DNA of 64,000 nucleotides from JAEXOD01 sp963667875 (GTDB lineage: Bacteria > Bacteroidota > Ignavibacteria > Ignavibacteriales > Melioribacteraceae). Under the pieces are notes generated by a model. The model did not search any database. It saw only the letters and a list, made by a program, of their open reading frames with translations, and was not told the DNA's origin. Shown here piece by piece: positions 18,470-27,783 of this stretch (the stretch's first letter is position 1; every line of letters begins with the position of its first letter). The translations under genes were made by a program, and so were the position numbers. The DNA is taken from the NCBI GenBank assembly GCA_963667875.2, contig CAXXGC010000006.1, positions 1 through 64,000 of the forward strand, given 5' to 3'.

Positions 18470-19018
18470 ATGGTTGATTCAATCACAGTATTAACTGGTC
18501 AAACGTTGGCTTATACGTTTTACGTGCTTGTTATATTATCTTTAATGGGATATTTTGCTTTTAAAGTTACACGTGACGGAAAAAGTAAAGAAATTAAGCC
18601 TGCAATATTTTATACTTTTGTTACTTTTTTAGTTATAATAGGAGTTTCACTTCATATTGTAACACATTATACTATCCCCTGGAAACAAATGGATCTTGAC
18701 AGAGCAGACATTAAACCTGATAAGGCTTTTAATATTACTGTTGCCAATCATCAGTTTAAGTTACCTTCCGAAAAGCTAAAAATTAAGGTAAATGAAAAAG
18801 TTATGTTTAATGTAACATCTTCCGATTTAACTTATGGATTCGGTCTTTTCCGAAAAGATAATTCAATGTTATTCCAAATGCAGGTCATTCCCGGACATAA
18901 TAACGATATTCTTTGGGAATTTGACAGACCGGGTGTTTATTCAATCCGCTCAACGGAATACTCCGGTTGGAAAGGAATAAATATGATTAAAAGAGATGTT
19001 GTTGTAGTAACAGAATAA
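18470..19018 (+). CDS. Heme-copper oxidase/NO reductase subunit II-like protein lacking CuA ligands
   Basis: A 182-residue membrane protein with two N-terminal helices (~11-31 and ~45-65) and a periplasmic cupredoxin domain like ba3-type oxidase subunit II. Landmarks are present: NHQFKLPSEKLKIKV, VIPGHNNDILWEF and DRPGVYSIRSTEYSG. The CuA site is not: the first His position is Tyr122 (SDLTYGFG), the two Cys of CxxxC are Ser161 and Ser165, the His is Lys168, and only Met172 remains. It therefore cannot take electrons from cytochrome c through CuA in the usual way; a quinol-linked or structural role is more likely. AAGGAC precedes the ATG. It is followed after 26 bases by the catalytic subunit, so the two form an operon. 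Confidence 0.85.
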   Translation: MVDSITVLTGQTLAYTFYVLVILSLMGYFAFKVTRDGKSKEIKPAIFYTFVTFLVIIGVSLHIVTHYTIPWKQMDLDRADIKPDKAFNITVANHQFKLPSEKLKIKVNEKVMFNVTSSDLTYGFGLFRKDNSMLFQMQVIPGHNNDILWEFDRPGVYSIRSTEYSGWKGINMIKRDVVVVTE

Positions 19019-19044
19019 TTTTATAACTTAAAACGAGAATAATA

Positions 19045-20664
19045 ATGAGCTTTTTAAATATTTTATTAAATGGTGAAAATGAATTATTTAAACCTAATTC
19101 ATTAACCCCAATGCAAAAACTAACTCTCCGTTTTGTAGTAGTTGGTTTAGTATATTATGCATTTGCGGTTATAGAAGGTATGATTATGAGGGTATATCTA
19201 GCTGCCCCCAGTGACATAATATCAGTTCAGCAATATTTTGCCATATTAACGGCACATCCGCTTGTTGGAATATTCGGTTCCACATATTCTACAGTTTTTG
19301 GTGCATTTTTGTTTTTAGTCCCATTTTTAATGAAAAAACCACTTTATAGTATCAAAATGGGTAATTGGACATTGGGATTTGTAGCAATTGGAACTTTTGT
19401 ATTTTGGTTTTCAGGGTTTGTATCGCACTATTCACCATTATACACTTTATATTGGCCTCTTCCCGCCGATTTTTCACAATTTAGTGTAATTGGCGGAACC
19501 TTTTTTATAGTTGGAATAGCGTTAGTTATGGTTGGTACTGTTTTATTTGTAATTAACATTTTTAAAACAATTACATACACTCCCGAAGGATGGGAAAAAC
19601 AAAATGCCGGGGCTTTATTAAAATCAGCTTTAGGACTAAGCGGATTTAAAAATTTGTTAACAAAAAATAAAAAGGAACATTTAGTTTCCCTGCCGGTTGC
19701 TGCAATTGCCCGCGGTACAATTGATACCGCTCTTAATGCTGGAATTATTTTATTTACGGGTGTATTAATATTAGTTTATATGGTGGCTGCTCTAATGGGA
19801 TTTGATTTAAAACACTCGGCTGTTGATGCTTTGTTATATAAAAACTGGTTTTGGTGGGGATTAGATTTAATTGCAGACGGTTTGGTTTTGATTTTTGTTG
19901 CAGGTACTTGGTATTTACTTGCAACTATGATTACCGGTAAAAAATTATTTATGGAAAATATTGCGCGAGCCGCATTATTTATTGAAATGGTTGTATCTTG
20001 GACTGTTTGGTCACATCATTTAATGTCCGATCAAGCCCAGCCCGGTATATTAAAAATTCTTTCGGGCGAAATGGTAACAGCTTTTGAACTTATTACACAG
20101 GGCTTAGCATTTTTTATTACTTTAGTTACATTATGGAGTGCTCGTCCTTTAAAAATGACAAATCCTCTCAAATTTCTTTTGGGTGGTTTAACCGGATTTG
20201 CATTAGCTGTACCTGCCGGAATTATGCAGGCTGATTTGGGATTAAACAGAATTTTACATAATACACAATGGATTGTTGGTCCTCATGTTCATGTTGCTGT
20301 TTTAGTAGGATTAACAATGACTTTGTATTCAGCTATTTATTTATTACTTCCCATTTTAACCAATGGAGCAAAATTGTATAGTCAAAAATTGGCTAATTTC
20401 CATTTTTGGGCGCATTTATTGGGTGGAATTGGAATGGGTGCCTTTATGGGTATGGCCGGATTAAAAGGTATGTTAAGAAGGAACATATATTTTAATGGGG
20501 AATTTGATAATTATATGATTTTAGCTGCACTTTCGGGTGTTTTACTGTTGTTTGCGTTTTTAGCTTTCTTTTATAATCTAGTCATGACTTTAGGATTAAA
20601 TGGAGTTATAGGAATCTTTATGCCTTCAAAATTTAAAACACAAGATCTATTACCAAAACAATAA
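19045..20664 (+). CDS. Heme-copper oxidase superfamily subunit I, NO-reductase-like, with Asp replacing the helix-VI His
   Basis: A 539-residue, multi-span catalytic subunit. The low-spin heme ligands would be His71 (LTAHPLVGIFG) and His416, and the high-spin heme ligand His414 (GPHVHVAVL). The helix-VII His pair is present (His324-His325, VWSHHLMSD). In helix VI, where cytochrome oxidases have GHPEVY and cytochrome c NO reductase has WWVVHLWVEG, this protein reads WWGLDLIADG: Asp274 takes the place of the metal-binding His and Asp278 that of the NOR Glu. There is no cross-linking Tyr of the oxidase type. This points to one of the divergent NO-reductase-like families, several of which replace an active-site ligand by a carboxylate or amide; I cannot assign which. 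It is paired with a CuA-less subunit II just upstream, and a terminator follows. Confidence 0.88.
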   Translation: MSFLNILLNGENELFKPNSLTPMQKLTLRFVVVGLVYYAFAVIEGMIMRVYLAAPSDIISVQQYFAILTAHPLVGIFGSTYSTVFGAFLFLVPFLMKKPLYSIKMGNWTLGFVAIGTFVFWFSGFVSHYSPLYTLYWPLPADFSQFSVIGGTFFIVGIALVMVGTVLFVINIFKTITYTPEGWEKQNAGALLKSALGLSGFKNLLTKNKKEHLVSLPVAAIARGTIDTALNAGIILFTGVLILVYMVAALMGFDLKHSAVDALLYKNWFWWGLDLIADGLVLIFVAGTWYLLATMITGKKLFMENIARAALFIEMVVSWTVWSHHLMSDQAQPGILKILSGEMVTAFELITQGLAFFITLVTLWSARPLKMTNPLKFLLGGLTGFALAVPAGIMQADLGLNRILHNTQWIVGPHVHVAVLVGLTMTLYSAIYLLLPILTNGAKLYSQKLANFHFWAHLLGGIGMGAFMGMAGLKGMLRRNIYFNGEFDNYMILAALSGVLLLFAFLAFFYNLVMTLGLNGVIGIFMPSKFKTQDLLPKQ

Positions 20665-20673
20665 TTATTTAAT

Positions 20674-20725
20674 ATAATCCTCGCCATATTACTAATAAAC
20701 TTTTGGCGAGGATTATTTATTTTAA
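20674..20725 (+). terminator. Rho-independent terminator after the heme-copper operon
   Basis: A perfect 13-bp stem (20674-20686 with 20704-20716), GC-rich in its core (CCTCGCCA), 17-nt loop, then TTATTTT. Confidence 0.85.
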
Positions 20726-20904
20726 CTAATATAGTTATACTCTAATAAATTTCTATATTAAGATATTCCATTTAAATTCAATATTACATCAAATAATTCC
20801 TTTTGCAATTAAAATATTTTGCCATAAATTTGAGTACATAAAATATGTTTATTCTATAAATATCAATTAATTAATGTTTTTAATTATACAGAACTAAAAT
20901 AATT

Positions 20905-21411
20905 ATGAAAGAAAACGAACCGGATTTTACATTAGCGGCAGTTTGCGGACTATTTTGCAAATCTTGTACTGTTTACATTGCAACTTTAGATGATCCTGCC
21001 AGGTTAAATAGAATTGCCAACGCACAAAATACATCAGCTGATAACGTTAAATGCGAGGGTTGTCGTACTTCAAAACGAAATACTTATTGCAATAATTGCT
21101 TTATGTTTAAATGTGCTGCTGAAAAAGGAATTGATTTTTGCGCTTTATGCAACGAATTCCCCTGTCCTCAATTAAAAGAATTTCAAACCAAATTCCCTCA
21201 TCGATTAGAGTTATGGAAAGATGCACAAAAAATCAAAACCGAAGGTTACAAAAAATGGTTTCTTGATTCAATTGAAAATTACACTTGTAAACAATGCGGT
21301 ACAATAAATTCAGGCTGGGATATAAAATGCCGTAAATGCGGTAATACCCCAAGTTGTAATTATGTTGAAAATAATTTACCTGAAATAAAAAGAAGAATGG
21401 GATTATCCTAA
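20905..21411 (+). CDS. DUF3795 protein with C-terminal zinc-ribbon
   Basis: A 168-residue, Cys-rich protein. Residues ~10-105 match DUF3795 (PF12675): AAVCGLFCKSCTVYI at the start, CEGCR, YCNNCFMFKCA and FCALCNEFPCPQLKEF, with paired Cys likely to bind metal. The C-terminal part adds a separate CKQCG...CRKCG pair typical of a zinc ribbon. The family is widespread in anaerobes and of unknown function. It stands 240 bases after the heme-copper operon terminator and 53 bases before the next gene, so it may be co-transcribed with that one. Confidence 0.88.
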   Translation: MKENEPDFTLAAVCGLFCKSCTVYIATLDDPARLNRIANAQNTSADNVKCEGCRTSKRNTYCNNCFMFKCAAEKGIDFCALCNEFPCPQLKEFQTKFPHRLELWKDAQKIKTEGYKKWFLDSIENYTCKQCGTINSGWDIKCRKCGNTPSCNYVENNLPEIKRRMGLS

Positions 21412-21464
21412 ATATTGTTAAAAACATAATTTGTAAAATAAATTAACAAACTTTTGGATAAATT

Positions 21465-21971
21465 ATGGTAAAACAGTCAAACGAAATAAAAGAATTAATC
21501 AATTTAATTCCTGTATCTGATTATGTAAAACTTCTTATTAAGGCAGCATCCGAATCGCAATATTTTCATAATTATTTATTGTTAACATATTTTGATAAAG
21601 AATCGGCTGAAAAAGACATATTCAAGAAAGCAATTTCTGATTTAAACGCATTATCAAATAAAAGATATAAAGGATTTTCTTATCAATTACAGTTGTCTAA
21701 TTATTTAAAAGAATGTTCTAAAAGAATTAATGAATTCAAAAAAATCTGCAAAAATAAAAAGCTTGAGGCCGATTTAATTGTTCATATACTTGATAAAGTC
21801 TGTAAAAATGCCAGTATTTTTGGAACTTGTTTTACGTCTTTTGATTATAGGGTTGGGTTATTATTAAATAGACTTTGCAAAATTGTAAATTCTGAATTAC
21901 ATGAGGATTATAAAATTGAATATTCCGATAAAATAAGACAGTATATTATTGTATCATTGGGAGACAATTAG
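21465..21971 (+). CDS. Hypothetical helical protein
   Basis: A 168-residue protein with no signal peptide or membrane segment, rich in Lys, Glu, Ile and Leu, that reads as mostly alpha-helical (for example LSNYLKECSKRINEFKKICK). It has scattered Cys but no recognisable metal or catalytic motif. I do not recognise the family. The ATG follows 53 bases after the DUF3795 gene. Coding character (length, codon pattern, no overlap) supports a real gene, probably cytoplasmic. Confidence 0.65.
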   Translation: MVKQSNEIKELINLIPVSDYVKLLIKAASESQYFHNYLLLTYFDKESAEKDIFKKAISDLNALSNKRYKGFSYQLQLSNYLKECSKRINEFKKICKNKKLEADLIVHILDKVCKNASIFGTCFTSFDYRVGLLLNRLCKIVNSELHEDYKIEYSDKIRQYIIVSLGDN

Positions 21972-22028
21972 AATTTTTTTAAATATTCTTAATTGAATAA
22001 TTCATCAAATTTGTTAATTGTTAATGAT

Positions 22029-22270
22029 GCACTTCCCTCTTAGTGATTATTCACATTAAGGTAAATATCTACTTCTCTTGGCTTCAAATAATTAACCATT
22101 TCAATTATTTTTATTATTTCGTTATCTTTTGGGGAAATTATTTTAGTCTGGTTTTCACTGCTTTTTTCTTCAATCTCTTTTCTGTCTTCACCATGAAGCC
22201 TTATAATAACCTTGCAAAAAAAACATTCTTAAATTGTTTCTTTTTAAATAATCAAAATAAGTTTGTTTAT
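22029..22270 (-). pseudogene. Decayed partial copy of the DUF72 gene
   Basis: Base by base this matches 23918-24218, the 3' part of the intact DUF72 gene on the same strand, at roughly 90 percent identity by eye. It lacks the first two thirds of the gene. It has an internal 62-base deletion joining the bases equivalent to 24091-24093 and 24153-24155 at a shared TAT, which shifts the frame. A Tyr codon near its end is now TAA (VNNHY has become VNNH-stop). The short plus-strand ORF that covers it is not a gene. Confidence 0.88.
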
Positions 22271-22478
22271 ATTGATGATTAAATATATAGCATTTTTGGT
22301 TTTACACAGAATTATATTCTTATAAATTTGCATTTTCTATTAGTTAGTCTAATAATTTATTAATATAAGTTCATTTTTATATTTTTTAGTTCCTTGATTT
22401 AATTTAAAAAATAGTCTATCTTCCTAAATAATGAAAATTATTGAAATATTATATTACAATATTAGGGAATTCGAAAAT

Positions 22479-23807
22479 ATGAAAAATTCTTTACTGTTTA
22501 TATTTATTTTAGGTATTATTATTGGTTGCAAAAAAGAAAGCAATCCAATAGAATCTGATACGGAAAAACCTGTTGTAACTATCTCATCCCCAATAGATTT
22601 ATCATACATTAAATCAGATTCGACAGTTATAATTAAAATTGGAACTATTGATAATTTTGCGATAAATCAAGTAGTTTTATATATGGATGATATAAATGTA
22701 AAAGTATTTACTATTTCGCCCTACCAATATCAATGGAAACCAACAAATGGTATAGGAATGCATTCAATTTATGCAACTGCAACCGACCAAAGTGGAAATG
22801 TTGGTCAATCGAATAAAATAATGGTGACGGTATTTGGTACAGAATCAATTCCATCTACACCCCAATTATTATTACCTGAAAACAAATCTAAAAATATTTC
22901 GACAACTCCAACTTTAGTATGGGGAATTGCAAATGTTGCAACCAGTTATAATTTACAAGTTGCTACAGATACTTTATTTACTAATTCTAGTTTAATTTTA
23001 AATGAAAATGTTGGAAATTCAACAAACAAGTTGCTAACTAATTTAATTAACTCCAAAATTTATTTTTGGAGAATTGCTGCAAAAAATAATTATTGTTCTT
23101 CAAGTTGGTCTATTATTTATTGTTTTACAACTATGGCAGAAGATTATTTGCAATTAACAATGGTTAATGTTGCTGCCGGAACGTTTTTGATGGGAGCAAA
23201 TAGTGGTTATCCGGATGAACAACCTATACATAGTGTTGCCATAAATGGTTTTTATATTAGCAAATACGAAGTTACGCAAAAATTATGGATTGAAGTTATG
23301 GGCAATAACCCAAGTTATAATAAAGGTAATAATTTGCCGGTCGAAAATGTCGGCCCGGATAAAGTTCAGCAATTTATTACTTCATTAAATCAAAAAACCG
23401 GAAAGAATTATAGACTGCCAACAGAAGCTGAATGGGAGTTTGCTGCACGTGGCGGCAACGCTAGTTTGGGTTATACATATAGCGGCAGCAATACTGCAAA
23501 TGAAGTAACATGGTTTGCAAATAATACTCCTACTACACAACCCGTTGGTTTAAAAAAACCAAATGAACTTGGTTTATACGATATGAGTGGAAACGTTTGG
23601 GAATGGTGTAGTGATTGGTACAATTCCGATTATTATAGTATCAGTCCAACTAATAACCCACAGGGACCAAGTAGTGGTACTGATTATGTTATTCGGGGTG
23701 GTTCTTTTGGTGGTGTTAGTAATCTCTGTCGATCTGCAAGTAGGGATTGGCACATCGCTAACGGTTACAATCAGTATATCGGATTCCGTTTAGCTTGTAA
23801 TTTATAA
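22479..23807 (+). CDS. Lipoprotein with Ig/Fn3 modules and an FGE-sulfatase (SUMF1) domain
   Basis: I start it at the ATG at 22479, which gives MKNSLLFIFILGIIIGC, a lipoprotein signal with Cys17; upstream in-frame codons only extend it with charged residues. The 442-residue product has a Big-type Ig domain (~30-115, PVVTISSPID to NKIMVTVF), an Fn3-like domain (~120-215, LVWGIANVATSYNLQVAT), and a C-terminal FGE-sulfatase domain (~220-440): MVNVAAGTFLMG, ISKYEVTQKLW, YRLPTEAEWEFAARGG, YDMSGNVWEWCSDWY and IGFRLACN. True formylglycine-generating enzymes carry a copper-binding Cys pair near the end; that arrangement is not clear here, so a binding or structural role is likelier. It has no T9SS sorting domain, unlike other secreted proteins here, so it would be exported by Sec and lipid-anchored. 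Confidence 0.88.
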   Translation: MKNSLLFIFILGIIIGCKKESNPIESDTEKPVVTISSPIDLSYIKSDSTVIIKIGTIDNFAINQVVLYMDDINVKVFTISPYQYQWKPTNGIGMHSIYATATDQSGNVGQSNKIMVTVFGTESIPSTPQLLLPENKSKNISTTPTLVWGIANVATSYNLQVATDTLFTNSSLILNENVGNSTNKLLTNLINSKIYFWRIAAKNNYCSSSWSIIYCFTTMAEDYLQLTMVNVAAGTFLMGANSGYPDEQPIHSVAINGFYISKYEVTQKLWIEVMGNNPSYNKGNNLPVENVGPDKVQQFITSLNQKTGKNYRLPTEAEWEFAARGGNASLGYTYSGSNTANEVTWFANNTPTTQPVGLKKPNELGLYDMSGNVWEWCSDWYNSDYYSISPTNNPQGPSSGTDYVIRGGSFGGVSNLCRSASRDWHIANGYNQYIGFRLACNL

Positions 23808-23865
23808 TAAAATTTATTGTTTATTATTCCAATCGTGTCCTGTTTTTAACTGAATATTTCATTGT

Positions 23866-24735
23866 TTATATCTGCTTCTGAGTTAAATAATTTTTAATTC
23901 TTTCAATTGTAAGCGGAGCACTCCCCTCATAGTGATTATTCACATTAAGGTAAATATCTACTTCTCTTAGCTTCAAATAATTAATCATTTCAATTATTTT
24001 AATTATTTCGTTATCTTTGGGTGAAATTATTTTACTCCAGTTTTCGCCGCTTTTTTCTTCAATCCCTTTTCTGTCTTCACCATGAAGCCTTATCATAACT
24101 AGTTTTTCTAAAATATCTTTATATTTATTAAACACTTCCCAAACATTAGGCATATAATAACCTTGTAAAAAAACCATTCTTAAATTATTTCTTTTTAAAA
24201 AATCAAAATAAGTTTTATTCAAATAATTTGGATTTCGAATCTCGATCCCGTATTCATATTGGCTGCTAATATTTTTAATAAAATTTTCAAAACATGATAA
24301 AAATTCCGGTTGCCCACTCATTTTTAGTTTATTCAGATATTCAAACTGAAATATTAATATTCCAATTTTGGTTTTAAGTGGTTTAATTGATTCAATAAAT
24401 TCGGCAAATAAATCAGTACTTAAAAAATAAGGATTACGTATTAAGTCCCCCGATTTGTCCTTTTGATAAAAATGAGTTAAAGTAATACAATTTGGGATTT
24501 TAATAGTAAACCTAAAATTGTCAGGAACAGCATTAAAATATTCTTCAACTGTCTTTTTAAGCGGCAAAGTAACTTTGTTTAACCCAAACAACGACCAAAA
24601 CCATTGATCGATTTCAACCGTGTTGAATTTTTGCGCATACTCGGATAAATAATTTTCCGGTTTTGTGGTTGTATAAATCAGGTTTTTCCACGATTCATAT
24701 TTCCAGCTGCAAGTTCCAATCCTTAAAGTTGACAT
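23866..24735 (-). CDS. DUF72 domain-containing protein
   Basis: A 289-residue cytoplasmic protein of the DUF72 (YecE-like) family, which has a TIM-barrel fold. Recognisable parts are the opening RIGTCSWKYESWKNLIYT, FNTVEIDQWFW, the barrel strand around FRFTIKIP, IGILIFQF, YGIEIRNPNYL, RLHGEDR and VNNHYEGSAP near the end. Length is normal for the family, and function is unknown. It is convergent with the FGE-domain lipoprotein (58-bp gap). A broken partial copy lies on the other side of that lipoprotein gene. Confidence 0.93.
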   Translation of the reverse strand: MSTLRIGTCSWKYESWKNLIYTTTKPENYLSEYAQKFNTVEIDQWFWSLFGLNKVTLPLKKTVEEYFNAVPDNFRFTIKIPNCITLTHFYQKDKSGDLIRNPYFLSTDLFAEFIESIKPLKTKIGILIFQFEYLNKLKMSGQPEFLSCFENFIKNISSQYEYGIEIRNPNYLNKTYFDFLKRNNLRMVFLQGYYMPNVWEVFNKYKDILEKLVMIRLHGEDRKGIEEKSGENWSKIISPKDNEIIKIIEMINYLKLREVDIYLNVNNHYEGSAPLTIERIKNYLTQKQI

Positions 24736-24958
24736 ATTATTATCAATTTTTATGTGTTATAGTTGTTTTTAAATATACTATTATATTAAAAAATAAATTA
24801 ACATACTTGTTTTTAAATACTTTTTTAATTAATATAAATATACTTGTGAACAATATCAATGTTTTAACTAAAGTATTATTAGTGAGATAAACATAGTTAA
24901 TTGGTTATATAATTGAAGTTTTTAATATATACAAGCATAAATAAATTAGGGGGAATCA

Positions 24959-26467
24959 ATGAAACATGTTTTATTATTTTTGTTTATTTTAGGTTGTTTA
25001 ACATTTAATACAAAGGCTCAACTTCATTCACAAATCAATTCATCTTATGTTCAGCCTTTTTTATCGCACCACAATGAGTTATTTAATGAATCCGGCTATA
25101 TTCTTAATACCAACAGTACATATCAAACAAATGATAATCAACATTCCCCCAATCACTCAATTCATAAAAAATCAACTTCAGCAGTCATTTACAAACCTTC
25201 TTTAGCGGTTTTAAATTTTGGTGAAACTCATATAAGTTTTATCTACGATACTCAAGGGAATATATTGGTTCAAACTGAAGAAAAATTTGTAAATGGAACC
25301 CTAAATGAGGGTTACAAACATACATACACGTATAACTCGTTAGGAAATAAGCTTACTTATGTATACTATTCATACATAAATGGTGTTTGGGTAAATTCCT
25401 TCCGGATTACTTACAGTTATGATATTTATGAACATCTATTATCGGAATTACTGGATTATGAGATTAACGGGGTATGGCATAACCAAGAATTATATACTTA
25501 TACTTATGATTCGTTTGGAAATAATCTATCAAAAATTCAACAAAAATGGATAAATGACACTTGGGAGAATTTAAACCACTACACTTACACTTATAATTCA
25601 CTGGGAAATGAACTTACTCAATTGCATGAAGTATGGAATAATAACACTTGGGTTAACAGTTCACGTTTCACTTGCACGTATGACGGTTCAGGGAATAAGC
25701 TAACTCAGTTGCGTGAAGTTTGGTATGGTTATTGGGCCGGTAATAGTCTTGTTACAAATACTTATAATAACTTTGGTAATCCGCTTACTTCCCTAACCCA
25801 AACAATGGGGGCTTTTGATTGGCAAAATTACATATTATTAACATATAATTATAGTTCACCACAAAACACAATTCTTACCCAACGTTGGAATGTTGATTGG
25901 CAAAATGTGGAATTACTTACTACTTCCTTTGATACTAATGGAAATCTCATAAATGAAGTTACTAAAGCCTGGTATATGGAAACTTGGACAGATTATTTAA
26001 GAACTCTTTATACTACTTACAACGCCGATGGAAACTGCACAGAAGCAAAAGCCGAGAGGTGGCTTGATAATACTTGGCAGGCAAATAATGCCGTATTTAC
26101 TATGCATTATAACAACAATTCAAGCTCACTTGAAGTAATTGGCAAAATAATTTCAGTTCAATATATATCATTAACAGATGTCAATAATGATAAAAAAAAT
26201 CCGACTTCATTTTTATTATCTCAAAACTACCCCAATCCTTTTAACCCAAGCACAACAATAAAGTATTCAATCCCCGCTTCAAATGTTGTTTCGTTAAAAG
26301 TTTACGATATTTTGGGCAAAGAAGTAGCTAATTTGGTAAATGAGTATAAAAATTCAGGCACTTATGAGATAGAATTTAATGCGGCAAACCTCTCTTCAGG
26401 TACATATTTTTACCAATTAAAAGCCGGTGAATTTACCCAAACTAAAAAATCAGTATTATTGAAATGA
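24959..26467 (+). CDS. T9SS cargo protein with YD-like repeats
   Basis: A 502-residue predicted secreted protein with AGGGGGA before the ATG. Signal peptide 1-20 (ending TKAQ). The IYKPSLAVL motif at ~80 is followed by about nine repeats (~90-390), such as YTYDSFGNNLSKI plus QQKWINDTWENL, with the paired Trp of the family. A capping repeat reads YNADGNCTEA, then MHYNNNS and SVQYISLTD, and a type A T9SS sorting domain starts at ~420 and ends with SVLLK. It opens the second cargo block and is followed after 92 bases by a FISUMP gene, the same order as at 648-4258. Its sorting-domain DNA is closest to that of the genes at 26560 and 29655. Confidence 0.87.
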   Translation: MKHVLLFLFILGCLTFNTKAQLHSQINSSYVQPFLSHHNELFNESGYILNTNSTYQTNDNQHSPNHSIHKKSTSAVIYKPSLAVLNFGETHISFIYDTQGNILVQTEEKFVNGTLNEGYKHTYTYNSLGNKLTYVYYSYINGVWVNSFRITYSYDIYEHLLSELLDYEINGVWHNQELYTYTYDSFGNNLSKIQQKWINDTWENLNHYTYTYNSLGNELTQLHEVWNNNTWVNSSRFTCTYDGSGNKLTQLREVWYGYWAGNSLVTNTYNNFGNPLTSLTQTMGAFDWQNYILLTYNYSSPQNTILTQRWNVDWQNVELLTTSFDTNGNLINEVTKAWYMETWTDYLRTLYTTYNADGNCTEAKAERWLDNTWQANNAVFTMHYNNNSSSLEVIGKIISVQYISLTDVNNDKKNPTSFLLSQNYPNPFNPSTTIKYSIPASNVVSLKVYDILGKEVANLVNEYKNSGTYEIEFNAANLSSGTYFYQLKAGEFTQTKKSVLLK

Positions 26468-26559
26468 TATTTCTATTTTTGACATTTTTTAATTTGATTT
26501 TTACATCAATAATATTATTTTAAAATTTTGATATTAACGAACAAATAAAGGGATGTTAT

Positions 26560-27522
26560 ATGAAATATTTTTTAATTATTATATCATTACTATTTTATAT
26601 AAACGCATTCTGTCAAAACCCTTGCCCAGGGACTGAGACAGTTGAGTATCAAGGTCGAATTTATCATACGGTTTTAATTAATAATCAATGTTGGCTAAAA
26701 GAAAACATTAATATAGGAATGAAAAAAAATAATCGCATTGGTATGAATTTAGTAAATCAGTTTGATAACAATATAATTGAAAAATATTGTTATGATGATT
26801 TAGAAAGTAATTGTGATGAGTATGGAGGATTGTATCAATGGGCGGAAGCAGTTCAATACAAAAATGGTGCTTCAAACAATACTACTCCTTCTTTCACCGG
26901 TTTTGTGCAGGGCATTTGTCCTGAAGGTTGGCATATACCCCAATACTCTGAAATAAAGAAATTAGCAACTTATATTGATAATGACGGAAGAAAAATAAAT
27001 AAATTGGGTACTAACACAACAGGTTTTTCAGGTTTGCTTTCCGGTTATAGTTACGCTTCAAGTTTAATATATTTAAATATGGGTTATGAAACTTTTTTTT
27101 GGACAACAAAAACTTTGGAAAACATTCATGCAAGTACAATGTGGTTATCCACCGAAACAGCCTTTTCAATTATTCTTGCCGAACCAAAAATTAATGGTAA
27201 TTGTGTTCGTTGCATTAAAGATATTACAACTCCCGTAACAGATGAAGTACAAAACGTGAACAAATTTTCACTTGATCAAAACTTCCCCAATCCTTTTAAC
27301 CCAAGCACAACAATAAAGTATTCAATCCCCGTTTCAAATATTGTTTCTTTAAAAGTATACAATATTTTAGGTAAAGAAGTAGCAGATTTGGTAAATGAGT
27401 ATAAAAATTCAGGCACTTATGAAGTAGAATTTAACGCAGCAAATCTTTCGTCGGGAACTTATTTTTATAAGATAAAAAGCGGTAATTATATGGAGACCAA
27501 AAAATTATTATTGTTAAAATAG
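26560..27522 (+). CDS. FISUMP-domain T9SS cargo protein
   Basis: A 320-residue predicted secreted protein, paralogous along its length to the one at 3284: signal peptide 1-19, NPCPGTETVEYQGRIYHTV, NQCWLKENI, YGGLYQWAEAVQYKNGAS, GICPEGWHIP, NTTGFSGLLSGYSYAS, and the closing NCVRCIKD of the FISUMP (TIGR02145) domain. A type A T9SS sorting domain starts at ~238. GGGATGTTAT precedes the ATG. The 45-bp stretch at the start of the sorting domain (CCCAATCCTTTTAACCCAAG and onward) is identical in the preceding gene. Function of the family is unknown. Confidence 0.88.
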   Translation: MKYFLIIISLLFYINAFCQNPCPGTETVEYQGRIYHTVLINNQCWLKENINIGMKKNNRIGMNLVNQFDNNIIEKYCYDDLESNCDEYGGLYQWAEAVQYKNGASNNTTPSFTGFVQGICPEGWHIPQYSEIKKLATYIDNDGRKINKLGTNTTGFSGLLSGYSYASSLIYLNMGYETFFWTTKTLENIHASTMWLSTETAFSIILAEPKINGNCVRCIKDITTPVTDEVQNVNKFSLDQNFPNPFNPSTTIKYSIPVSNIVSLKVYNILGKEVADLVNEYKNSGTYEVEFNAANLSSGTYFYKIKSGNYMETKKLLLLK

Positions 27523-27783
27523 ATTTACGTTAACTTTAATTATGATATTGGGAAATTATAACTCAATTCTGCAACTCTTAGTCAAAAGTTATCCGGCCTT
27601 CTACACAAAATGTTTGGCTATATTCCTCATATTTTACACTGTTCCATTGAAAGTTGCCATATATAACAAATAAATATATTCCATCATTTAATTTGTGATT
27701 TCGGGCACAACAAATCGTTTTATTTTTTGTATTTTAAACTAATATTTTTATTATGTATATATAACTTTTTTTGAGAGGGATGT

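Noticed and set aside
22043..22282. A plus-strand 79-codon ORF
   Set aside because: It overlaps the decayed DUF72 copy on the opposite strand and has no protein-like features of its own.
22479..23807. A true formylglycine-generating enzyme
   Set aside because: The domain is of the FGE family, but the paired active-site Cys arrangement is not evident and no sulfatase gene is nearby.
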